From: Methanosarcinales archaeon
GTDB taxonomy: Archaea > Halobacteriota > Methanosarcinia > Methanosarcinales > Methanogasteraceae
Assembly: GCA_030605805.1 (NCBI GenBank)
Contig: JAUWHQ010000049.1
Coordinates: forward strand, 1-37,021
Reading direction: 5' to 3'
Length of the DNA: 37,021 nt
Part shown: one piece after another, positions 26,146-34,013 of the stretch
Numbering within the stretch: the stretch's first letter is position 1
Layout: each line of letters starts with the position of its first letter
Notes under the pieces: model-generated
What the model was told of the DNA's origin: nothing
Databases searched by the model: none
The model's input: only the letters and a program-made list of their open reading frames with translations
Translations under genes and position numbers: made by a program

Positions 26146-27098
26146 CGAAACCTATCAAGTACTCATCAGCGCGACAGAACTATCGTTTGGTCTGCTCAGT
26201 AACACGGTACCGTTCATGGTGCTCGGTGTGGTCTTCGCCGAGTTCATCGTTGCTTTGAGGGTTGTGAACAAGATCGCATACATAGCGAGACCGATCTCAA
26301 ACTTTGCCAACCTGAGAGATGAGTGTGGAGCCAGTTTTATGACCGCATTCATATCTCCGACATCCGCCAATTCGATGCTTGCCTCTTTTTACAACGATAA
26401 ACTGATCGAGAAGAAGGAGCTCTTCGTAGCGTCCATGATGACCTCCTTTCCAGCGATTGTGATGCACTGGCGTGCACTGCTTCCAGTGCTTATACCTCTC
26501 ATGGGTATGACCGGACTCATCCACTTCGGTATACTGATGCTCATCGGATTCATCAAGACGTTCTTCATCATGCTCGCGGGCAGGTTTCTTCTGGAGAAGA
26601 GGGATCATAAGCCTGTAGATCGCCCGACAGAGGGGCGTCCGGAGTTAAAAGAAGCTTTCAAGATCAGTTTGCAAGCGTCTAAGGGTACCGTCAAGCGAAT
26701 ACTGTGCATGACCATCCCGATCTTCTTTGTTGTCTGTGTCCTGATAACACTTCGGAGCCTTTGATCTGCTCGCATGCCACCTGGGTGGCATCTGTGAGTA
26801 CTTTCCGATACCGGCTGCGGGCTTAAGCATCATCGCAGCACAGTTTGCAAACTTCATAGCAGCACATTCGACAGCCGGCACTCTCTTGTCAACCGGGGTG
26901 CTCACCAGCAAAGAAGTCATTCTGACACTGCTTGTTGGTGATGTTCTATCGAGTGTTATGATGCTGATGAAATATATGATACCGTACTACATCGGGATAT
27001 TCGGTCCGAGGATCGGGATGCAGATACTCGTGATAGCAACAGCGATAAGAACGGTGGTCATGTTTGCGGTGATCTTTGCGCTTGCATTGTTCTGGTGA
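26129..27098 (+). pseudogene. GATE/nucleoside-recognition-type membrane protein, frameshifted
   Basis: Polytopic membrane protein split by one +1 frameshift. The first frame (ATG 26129, overlapping the giant gene by 17 bp) runs through SNTVPFMVLGVVFAEF and ISPTSANSMLASFYNDK to LITLRSL and stops at 26762-26764. The continuation FGAFDLLACHLGGICEYF is read in the +1 frame from about 26751 to the stop at 27096-27098. Together they give about 320 residues with eight or so helices, the length and pattern of archaeal nucleoside-recognition (GATE) domain proteins. Transport function in this family is poorly known. It could be a true pseudogene, an assembly error or a programmed shift; a short hairpin lies just downstream of the shift site. 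Confidence 0.78.
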
Positions 27099-27132
27099 TG
27101 TATATCATCCGCACTCTTTGATGCTACTAACA

Positions 27133-27145
27133 GAAAAGTTTATGT
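27133..27145 (+). promoter_or_regulatory. BRE/TATA element before the cohesin genes
   Basis: GAAAAGTTTATGT at 27133-27145 fits an archaeal BRE plus TATA box, 31 bp before the ATG at 27176. No copy of the 27-bp palindrome follows, so the cohesin genes are probably not under the same control as the dockerin genes. Confidence 0.55.
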
Positions 27146-27175
27146 CACAAAGATCGCAAGAGCATAGAAAATGAG

Positions 27176-28042
27176 ATGACGAGGATGAACCCTATCACAA
27201 AGAAGATATTATCAATCGCACTGCTTATGTTGCTCGTAATCGGTGCGGCAGCAGACGATGAGGTTGAGATCGACCCTGACGCAGATGTCAATGTCACTAT
27301 CAACGCACCCGAATATGTGTCAGAAGATACGTTCGAGGTCACGATGGATGTTACGGAGGTTACCGACTTTGATTCGGGGCAGTTTGATCTCATGTTTGAT
27401 CCGGACGTCATAAATGTGGTGGATGTCACGGATGGAAACATAGAAGATATCAAAATATCGGTAGACATGTGGCGTCACATGGATGATGACCGGGTCAGGG
27501 TGATCTTCAATGCCGATGCAGGTGCTGAGGGGGTAAGCGGATACGGATATGTAGCTAAGATTGCATTTGAGGTTGTGGGGGATATCGGAGATACCAGTGC
27601 CATTGACATGTCTGATGAGTTTGAGAGGGGGCTCTACTATTTAGAGCCGAGAGAGGGTTACGATACGGTAGGCCCAGCTGATCTCCCTGCAAACTGGTTC
27701 GGCACCACCGTAACCATCGGCACCGCACCAGCGGTGTCAGATGAGATCCCGACGCCCGCGCCCGCCGAGACACCAGCGGTCAATGCAACACCGGACTTGG
27801 AATCGACATCAGCACCGACGCCGACCGAAACGCCAATAGAGACATCGCTTGAGCTATCATCCAACCCACTCGGAATGACAGCGCGTGCGGAGAGCGCACC
27901 TGCCGCGGCAGTGCCGGGCGCATCATCAGAATCATCAGAAGACGGCGGATTGCCGGATATACCAGCAGCGTGCGATCTCATCCCGATCTACTCGCTTGTC
28001 GGACTGCTCGCCTTAATTTATGCATTAACACAATTCAAATGA
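27176..28042 (+). CDS. Single-cohesin protein with C-terminal membrane anchor
   Basis: 288 residues. Signal peptide 1-26 (IALLMLLVIGAAA), then one cohesin domain (about 38-185): NVTINAPEYVSEDTFEVTMD, then FDSGQFDLMFDPDVINV, and the G-rich EGVSGYGYVAKIAFEV, with the same block order as in the giant protein. A Pro/Thr/Ala/Ser-rich linker (about 190-260) follows, then a hydrophobic segment (YSLVGLLALIYALTQ) ending in FK. It would display one cohesin outside the membrane. ATG 27185 is a possible later start. Eight base pairs separate it from the next cohesin gene. Confidence 0.85.
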   Translation: MTRMNPITKKILSIALLMLLVIGAAADDEVEIDPDADVNVTINAPEYVSEDTFEVTMDVTEVTDFDSGQFDLMFDPDVINVVDVTDGNIEDIKISVDMWRHMDDDRVRVIFNADAGAEGVSGYGYVAKIAFEVVGDIGDTSAIDMSDEFERGLYYLEPREGYDTVGPADLPANWFGTTVTIGTAPAVSDEIPTPAPAETPAVNATPDLESTSAPTPTETPIETSLELSSNPLGMTARAESAPAAAVPGASSESSEDGGLPDIPAACDLIPIYSLVGLLALIYALTQFK

Positions 28043-28049
28043 GGATATT

Positions 28050-29795
28050 ATGTACGCACGAAACAACAACCTGAAACGGCTCGGAATGATCGCTGCGATA
28101 TCGATCATCACGATTGCGTTTGCAGCGCAGGCATCGGCGGCAAATGACCCTGAAGTCAGCGTCTGCGTCCCGGATTGGACGACCACCGCGTTCGATGCGA
28201 TCATAAAGATGGAGTATTTTGATGATGGTATAAAGGATCTGGAAGGGCAGTTTGATCTCTCTTTTGACACAGATGTTGTGGAGCTAAAAAGCGTCGAGGG
28301 CATGGAGATTAAAGATAAAAATGCAATAATAGAATGGGATTTTGTTGATGGTTCGGATAATAAGAAGATCTGGGTAGAATTCGTAATACCTGATGATACG
28401 GGTACTCGAACTTACGGAGAATTTGTAAAGATACAATTCAATTTAGTGGGAGATACGGGCGATAGCAGCCTGCTGGACATAACAGGTGGGACTCTCGCAT
28501 ACACAGATGGAACCGCAGTGCCATCCGTAAAATGGACCGATGACACGGTTAACATAGGCAGTTTCGATGTTACGGTCAAGGCTCCCGAATCTGTCTCTAC
28601 TGACACGTTCGACGCCGACATCGATATCACTGATGTCGTAGATCTTGAGTCAGGGAGTTTTAAGTTGTCGTTCAATTCGAGCGTGGTAAACGTGACCGAT
28701 GTCAAACCTGGAAAAATCGGTGGAACAGAGATACCAATAGATATGTGGTGTTTCATGAAAAACAACACAATCAGAGTGCTCTTCAATCTTCCTAGCGCAG
28801 AAAATGGTGTAAGCGGCTCCGGAACTATAGCAACAATAAGTTTCGCTGTGATCGGGGAAGATGGTGACAGCAGCGTATTGGACATAGATAAATATCTAAA
28901 AGAGCATTTCACTAACCCAGAGACTGACAGACTGCCCATAAACTGGATCGACGCCACTGTAACCATCGATAGTGCAGCGCCTCCGCCACCAAAAAAAACC
29001 GATACTTATGTTTATGTGAAAAACCTTGATGACGATAAATTAAATGTATTTCTCTTCATCGATGGAGTTTTCAAGGTCAAAAGTTCAATCTTTTCCGTTT
29101 CAGCAGGCTCTACAAAAAAGTACGCCAATTATAAGTTGGAGGAAGGATTGCACAGTTTCAGAATCGAATGGTACGATCTCGACACTGAAGAACGGTACGA
29201 AAAGATCGAAGAACACAACATAACAGGCGAAACGGCTCTTATTATTATCAACACAGTGGAGCATACCGATGAGGATACCAGGATCAGCGCCCGTGTTTAC
29301 GTGAAGAACAATGATGACGATTGTCTGGACGTCTATCTGTATATCGACGATGTATACAAGAAATACGAACTCATCGAGTTTGATGATACCTGCGAGTATG
29401 AAAAGGAGGGATACGAGTTTGATGAAGATGGAGTGCACACTTTCAAGATAAAATGGCGTGACCCGGATACAGAGGAGACGTATGAGAAGCTCACCAGAGA
29501 ATACATAAAAACCGAGCAGTCGATAACGATGTATGTCGATCCACATACTGAAGATGATCTCATCACCACCGCATCTATTCCCACATCATCCTCCGTCCCC
29601 CAGTCGTCCTCATCCACGTCAAGCCCTGCACCGGCTACATTGACCACGCCGATCACCGTGCTGCACACAGACCCGATCTCAGCCGGAGGCAACGACAACG
29701 GCGCAGGACAATCGCAATCGCAGTACCACCACCTGTATACGCTCGTGGGGGCTATCGCCATACTCGTTGCAGCAACGCAGATCAGAAGAGATTGA
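28050..29795 (+). CDS. Two-cohesin protein with paired beta-repeats and C-terminal anchor
   Basis: 581 residues. Signal peptide 1-31 (IIAFAAQASA-like hydrophobic stretch). Cohesin A is about 34-168 (LEGQFDLSFDTDVVEL) and cohesin B about 172-308 (LESGSFKLSFNSSVVNV, then ENGVSGSGTIATISFAV). Two similar repeats follow (YVYVKNLDDDKLNVFLFIDG and ARVYVKNNDDDCLDVYLYID; about 316-490), predicted as beta-sandwiches. Next are a Ser/Thr/Pro-rich linker and a C-terminal hydrophobic segment (LVGAIAILVAATQ) with RRD. GAGGA precedes ATG 28050. It would present two cohesins at a distance from the membrane. Confidence 0.83.
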   Translation: MYARNNNLKRLGMIAAISIITIAFAAQASAANDPEVSVCVPDWTTTAFDAIIKMEYFDDGIKDLEGQFDLSFDTDVVELKSVEGMEIKDKNAIIEWDFVDGSDNKKIWVEFVIPDDTGTRTYGEFVKIQFNLVGDTGDSSLLDITGGTLAYTDGTAVPSVKWTDDTVNIGSFDVTVKAPESVSTDTFDADIDITDVVDLESGSFKLSFNSSVVNVTDVKPGKIGGTEIPIDMWCFMKNNTIRVLFNLPSAENGVSGSGTIATISFAVIGEDGDSSVLDIDKYLKEHFTNPETDRLPINWIDATVTIDSAAPPPPKKTDTYVYVKNLDDDKLNVFLFIDGVFKVKSSIFSVSAGSTKKYANYKLEEGLHSFRIEWYDLDTEERYEKIEEHNITGETALIIINTVEHTDEDTRISARVYVKNNDDDCLDVYLYIDDVYKKYELIEFDDTCEYEKEGYEFDEDGVHTFKIKWRDPDTEETYEKLTREYIKTEQSITMYVDPHTEDDLITTASIPTSSSVPQSSSSTSSPAPATLTTPITVLHTDPISAGGNDNGAGQSQSQYHHLYTLVGAIAILVAATQIRRD

Positions 29796-29808
29796 TACAT
29801 TGATATAT

Positions 29809-31392
29809 ATGAAGATGAAGATACTTCTATCTTTTTTGTTGACCATACTGTGCATCCTGTGCCTCAGCACTGCCTGCGCTTACGATGAGGATGACCTTGA
29901 ATGGGCGTGCGGCAAATCAAAGGAACTTCACCTCGGCGAAGGAATAACGTGCGGCAATTACACGGTCGTGGCTTACAATTTCCCCCGGTCCGATCAAAAA
30001 CAATTTGTTGGGATAAAACTGTATGAAAATAACATCCTGGTTGCTGATCAAATGCTGAAGGAGGGTGAAGATTACATCCACGATGATGAGATCCGGATAA
30101 CGGCTCTTGAACTGTGGATGACCGATCAGGACTGGACAGATCTGCCAACTGACCAGTGGGCAAAGATCAGGATAGAACCAAGAGGCTTGCCGCGTTTTGA
30201 GGTGGAATTCGAGACTGAAAAGGATGAATATGAACCGTACTCATCCATTGAGGTGGATCTCATCATCCAGAACATCGGAGATGCAAAAGCAGAGGACGTG
30301 AACGTCTATGTCGATGCAGAGACTCTTGAAACGTTTGAAATGATCCATGGAAAGACCAGATACCATCGTTCTGAGATCGAAAAAGGGGAACTCTTTGACA
30401 GTAACATAGATACTGCAGCGTTTGATCCGATCACACTGCGATTTGGTGTGCCTTCGGTGATTGAGGATAGCGTACTCGACCTGACAATAAACATCGAGTA
30501 CTATGATATAAAAGATACGAAATATTGTTATGCCATATCCTATCCAGTGAAGGTGCTCAGCATGTTCAGCATCTCAAAATCAATAAATGATAATGTATAC
30601 ATGGATGAGATTGCCACAGTCACGGTAACGCTCCGAAATGGTGGTACACGTACGATCAACTCGATCAGGGTGAGCGACACCATGCTGTCCGAATTTGAGT
30701 TGAATGAAAACTCGTCACTAAAATGGGAACTGGATCTTGGAGCCGGCGAGTGCAGGAGTTTTACATACTCGTTAAAGCCACTCCAGCCGAGCGAAGTGGG
30801 ATACTTCCTTCCTCCTGCGATTGCGCAATGGAAGGAGGATGGCAGAACATATTCTGCGCGATCGGATCTCCCATATATTACGGTATACGGTCCAAAGATA
30901 GAGTTATCAAAGACAGTAAAGCCAAGCACCATCGATATGGGCGGGATTGTGACCGTTGCTATCGAGGTTGCGAATACCGGGAATGAGGTGGCGAGCGTCG
31001 ATGTGACTGATCACCTTCCTCCGGATGCTGTGCTGACCGATGGCGTGCTCGGCGCTGATATGATCCTTGCGGCGGGCGAGAGCCATACATTCGGTTATAA
31101 CATGAAGATGGGTGCATCCGGTTCTGTCGAACTGCCGCCCGCTGTTGCGCATTTTGTGGATACCCATTACTACGAGGGAACCGTCGTCTCTGAGAAGAGA
31201 TCGATCACAGTGAATCCGGCAGCAAGCCCGCGCCCGACACACACAATCGATACGTCGGATCAACCGGTCGCCGCCACGACTGATGCAAACACCACCATCA
31301 GAACAGATGAAAAAGCCGGTTTGGGTCCGGTCTGCATGTTGGTTGGATTTTTTGCTGCTGTGTTTGTAATTATGCGGGTTAGACGAAGATAA
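29809..31392 (+). CDS. Exported, anchored protein with DUF11/CARD-like repeats
   Basis: 527 residues from ATG 29809; an upstream in-frame TTG would run into the previous gene. Signal peptide 1-24 (SFLLTILCILCLSTACA). An N-terminal archaeal surface domain (GEGITCGNYTVVAYNFPR) is followed by two or three Ig-like repeats of the DUF11/CARD kind (FETEKDEYEPYSSIEVDL; IELSKTVKPSTIDMGGIVTV). A Thr/Asp-rich linker and a terminal helix (VCMLVGFFAAVFVIMRVRRR) complete it. It has no cohesin or dockerin. It is co-oriented and 13 bp after the two-cohesin gene, so it probably belongs to the same surface complex; exact role unknown. Confidence 0.8.
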   Translation: MKMKILLSFLLTILCILCLSTACAYDEDDLEWACGKSKELHLGEGITCGNYTVVAYNFPRSDQKQFVGIKLYENNILVADQMLKEGEDYIHDDEIRITALELWMTDQDWTDLPTDQWAKIRIEPRGLPRFEVEFETEKDEYEPYSSIEVDLIIQNIGDAKAEDVNVYVDAETLETFEMIHGKTRYHRSEIEKGELFDSNIDTAAFDPITLRFGVPSVIEDSVLDLTINIEYYDIKDTKYCYAISYPVKVLSMFSISKSINDNVYMDEIATVTVTLRNGGTRTINSIRVSDTMLSEFELNENSSLKWELDLGAGECRSFTYSLKPLQPSEVGYFLPPAIAQWKEDGRTYSARSDLPYITVYGPKIELSKTVKPSTIDMGGIVTVAIEVANTGNEVASVDVTDHLPPDAVLTDGVLGADMILAAGESHTFGYNMKMGASGSVELPPAVAHFVDTHYYEGTVVSEKRSITVNPAASPRPTHTIDTSDQPVAATTDANTTIRTDEKAGLGPVCMLVGFFAAVFVIMRVRRR

Positions 31393-31464
31393 GGATTCTT
31401 TTACATCTTTAGCACAGGACTGCTTCTGGAAATGGGGTTTTGGTCCGGATGATTGGGGAATGTC

Positions 31465-32119
31465 CTAATCCAAGATAGTTAATTGGAAATAGAAAAATTC
31501 GTGCCAGGTCCACAGGTGATCCGCCAATCCTTCCAACATTGCGGGAGAAGTTATTCTTTTGAACCCGTTTATGAAATTCCAGTAGAATTGAAACAGTTGG
31601 AGCGAACATTTTAGCATCCACCTCCGTTTCGAGAAACACTTTGTCTTCCGTACCAAACCTGCCAATCCGGTCCCTAAGTATCCCGTTGTAGTTCTCGACA
31701 TCAGTGGTTTCTATGTCGCCGGGATCCGGGTTACCGTATATTGTCCTTTTCTCCTTGCGGACGACTCTCCCGTTCTCCCTGATCTTCACAAGCTGCCCGT
31801 AATCGATACAGGTATCCGCATAATAATCTGGCAAAATATAAGTGTAATCGTCGAGCTCTGGTGTGAATCGGTCGTATAAAGCCCCGTCGCTCAATTTTAT
31901 GTTCGCTTCTGTCTCGTACCGCCGTTCAAGCGCTCTGATCGATCTGAGGAAATAGGCTCCAAATCCGAGTATGAGAACCCAGAAGAATATAACAGGATCG
32001 ATCTTACGTTGTCGTTTGATGAATTCGGTTTTTCGAGCGAGATCCCACAAGAACTCCTCTGAAAACATCTGCACGAGATATTCAACACTTGGATCGGTTT
32101 GTTTAGTATGGTTGTCCAT
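31465..32119 (-). pseudogene. Chimeric transposase remnant: IS4-like start joined to IS1-like end
   Basis: Reading from ATG 32119, the first 89 or so residues (EEFLWDLARKTEFIKRQRKI, then ALYDRFTPEL) match the N-terminus of archaeal IS4-family (ISH8-like) transposases. At about 31853 the sequence changes to the C-terminal part of an IS1-like DDE transposase (LPDYYADTCIDYGQ, YGNPDPGDIETTDVENYNG). A frameshift near 31680 moves the match to another frame (LVRKTKCFSKR through LWTWHEFFYFQLTILD, stop at 31465). Neither enzyme is complete. Either one element inserted into another or a deletion fused two remnants. Confidence 0.82.
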
Positions 32120-32164
32120 GCCATCACCCTCAGACAACCATGATTGTAGTTATTGTATATAAAC
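32108..32164 (-). promoter_or_regulatory. TATA box and hairpin at the transposase start
   Basis: On the minus strand GTTTATATA (32164-32156) is a near-consensus archaeal TATA box. About 25 bp downstream an inverted repeat, ATGGTTGTC (32108-32116) and GACAACCAT (32133-32141), straddles the predicted transcription start and the ATG at 32119. It may limit transposase expression or be part of an element end. Confidence 0.45.
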
Positions 32165-32272
32165 AGTGTGATGGTTTAGTGGCGCCTTAACCGAACACCG
32201 ATGAAGCTTATTAGACTTGTTGCGAAACACCCCACACAAGAATCATGCACTCCACCTTCCCGTACAGCACCC

Positions 32273-33214
32273 TCAATTCAGCAGAACAACAGAAGGATAA
32301 TTCCACAACCCACAGGATACCAACATAACTTTATCATCAAACTAATCTTTTCTGTTGCGAAACTTATCAGAAACTATCCTGAATCGCTTAACGCCACAGG
32401 GTAGCGTGCTCCACAATGACTCTGAAACCACTGACAATCCGATTCCACGCCTTCGCATCGTCGGTTAATTCTTTCCCTTTCGGCTTTTTCTTCGGCATTA
32501 TGACGAGTGTACCGGGATAATCCTTTTCAAATCCGGTAAATCCCAAATCCATCCACAATGCCATACCTCTTCTGAAATACTACAGACGGTGGTGGAAATT
32601 CCTCCTTGAACATCCCATAATCATGCCTTTTTCCATTCATAGTTGGGCTCACATATCCAATTCGTTTCTTCTTGTCGGAGATGATTATATTCTTCCGAGT
32701 ATGCATTTTCTTCAAGCCACGGGTAGTTTTCTTTCTGTTTCTCGTCGTCTTTTGGTCTCTCTGATCGGTCTCTCGGTGCCATCGATTAATAGATCCCCAA
32801 CATCTGGGAATGCCTCTAACAACTCTTCCAAAGTGCTGACTTTCCGCTTTGGCGACACCATCTCTCTACCGAGCGCTTTCTCCAGTATTGACGTAAATTT
32901 ATGAGCATTACGGTTTGCATTTGATCTGTTGAGATCAAATAGGAATCCTAAGATATCAAAAGTGGGGTAACACTTGAAATAAAAGAGCGTGAAAAATAAT
33001 TTCGTCGCAGGAGCTTCCTAAGTTTCCTATTCGTCCACCGCCGGGCTTCCGTTCTCTATTCCTTATCTCAACTCCTGTTTCATACCTGAGCCCGCGCTTC
33101 ATTTTGAAATTCTTCCCTAAAGCTCTCTATCAGTTTGTTAAATTCGGATGCGGAGAGTCCGGTAATGGCTTTTATCAGCCTATCGTCGCCTAACGCTCGA
33201 TCAATGTTCAGCAT
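32273..33214 (-). pseudogene. IS5-family DDE transposase, multiply frameshifted
   Basis: From ATG 33214 (MLNIDRALGDDRLIKAITGL, an N-terminal HTH region) the match continues in changing frames: GGGRIGNLGSSCDEI, DILGFLFDLNRSNANRNAHK, SPKRKVSTLEELLEAFPDV, LIDGTERPIR (first catalytic Asp region), KNIIISDKKKRIGYVSPTMN, GKRHDYGMFKEEFPPP, GFRVIVEHA (catalytic Glu region), and finally GVKRFRIVSDKFRNRKD to SCGLWNY before the stop at 32273. At least four frameshifts and one internal stop are present, so it is inactive. Domain order is that of IS5/DDE_Tnp_4 transposases with an HTH_Tnp_4-like start. Confidence 0.85.
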
Positions 33215-33219
33215 ATTTT

Positions 33220-33235
33220 ATGAGATATATCTCAT
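33220..33235. promoter_or_regulatory. Perfect 16-bp palindrome before the IS5-like transposase
   Basis: ATGAGATATATCTCAT is perfectly self-complementary and lies 6 bp upstream of the transposase ATG, inside the element. It could be a transposase autoregulatory site or part of its promoter. Confidence 0.45.
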
Positions 33236-33287
33236 TTAATTTAAGGCTTTTTGATGGAACTGAACGCTAATTGGCAACAAGTCTAAT

Positions 33288-33431
33288 CTCCTGAAATACC
33301 TCCGCGTCCGCTGCAGCACTCAAATCCCCCGATGCGACACTGGAGAGAACTGTAACACACGGTTCCTTGAATTTGTGGGGTTTTCCAGCCGCGTGCATGA
33401 AAATGTTGATGTCGAGAAAATACTCAGCCAT
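33288..33431 (-). pseudogene. VapC-type PIN-domain toxin, 5' part, interrupted by the IS
   Basis: From ATG 33431 the frame reads MAEYFLDINIFMHAAGKPHK, with the first catalytic Asp of PIN domains in FLDINI, and DAEVFQE with the conserved acidic patch. The TIR of the IS5-like element begins immediately after VFQE. On the other side of the element KLHRCS (32209-32192) continues the typical QEILHRYS motif and is then lost. A full VapC is about 130 residues and only about 50 remain here. Toxin function is lost. It follows the vapB remnant by 19 bp, the usual order. Confidence 0.8.
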
Positions 33432-33450
33432 CAAGCGCACCCTCTTCAAT

Positions 33451-33668
33451 CTAACCTTCCATCAACTCCCAATCATCCACAGGCAGATTCATCATAGCAA
33501 TCCTCTTTACGGCATCGTCTGCCTTCTTATACATGGGCTTGATGACAAGTTCGTGGTTTACACTCTCAATGAAAACCCTGCCGGAGCTGTGCAGACCCGG
33601 AGCACCGCCCTCATTTTCTTCGGGATCAGGATACGTCCGAATTTGTCGATATCGGCAATTCCGTGCAT
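33451..33668 (-). pseudogene. AbrB/VapB-type antitoxin, frameshifted
   Basis: From ATG 33668: MHGIADIDKFGRILIPKKMR is the swapped-hairpin AbrB DNA-binding motif. After about 22 codons the frame must shift to continue as SSGRVFIESVNHELVIKP and KKADDAVKRIAMMNLPVDDW, ending at the TAG at 33451. It is the partner of the broken vapC downstream, so the toxin-antitoxin pair is inactive. Confidence 0.75.
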
Positions 33669-34013
33669 AATGCTACAACTGAGTCGATTGGACTAAAATC
33701 GTTTGCCAGACGTCTGTCCCGGTCCCGGGCGCCGTAGTTCTCGCTATCGCGGAAACGGCAGTTTCCAGGGGGACCTTCGGGAATCTCTATTGCGTGACCC
33801 GTTATATCGACGACGCGCTTTTCGTGATTCGCTTGAAGGTGGGAAAGAAGATCAAGAATATCGCGGAGAGGGATTGGGTGATCACCAGCCATCGATTCTC
33901 TGCAACACCATTCTCTGCATCACCTTTATGCATAATCCAGACGAATATAAACCAGGACACAAGCGGCGGATAGAGAGGCGGACACAAAAGCAAACAAAAT
34001 ACAGGTAATATTC
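33669..34013. other. Gap between the toxin-antitoxin remnant and cdc48; no convincing gene
   Basis: Open frames of 63-101 codons exist on both strands (for example minus 33892-33626, starting MAGDHPIPLRDILDLLSHLQ), but none has a clear ribosome binding site plus recognisable domain, and they overlap each other. The minus frame could be a short hypothetical upstream of vapB. On the right, CGAATATAAACC (about 33942-33953) is a plausible BRE/TATA for cdc48, with AGGTAAT at 34003-34009 before its ATG. Confidence 0.5.

Larger units (their letters stand above)
32210..33287 (-). mobile_element. IS5-like insertion sequence with 14-bp terminal inverted repeats
   Basis: ATTAGACTTGTTGC at 32210-32223 is repeated in inverted orientation at 33274-33287, giving a 1078-bp element whose size fits the IS5 superfamily. 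It carries one decayed transposase gene on the minus strand. It sits inside a vapC gene: the coding sequence reads up to VFQE at 33288 and resumes as LHRCS at 32206-32192. No clear target-site duplication is visible. The transposase is broken, so the copy is not autonomous. Confidence 0.8.

Noticed and set aside
7209..29795. A cellulosome
   Set aside because: Cohesins and dockerins are present but no glycoside hydrolase or carbohydrate-binding module; the dockerin cargo is transporter binding proteins.
33703..34008. A 101-codon plus-strand gene before cdc48
   Set aside because: The product is Arg-rich and low in hydrophobic residues, overlaps a minus-strand frame and the cdc48 promoter, and has no domain or clear ribosome binding site.
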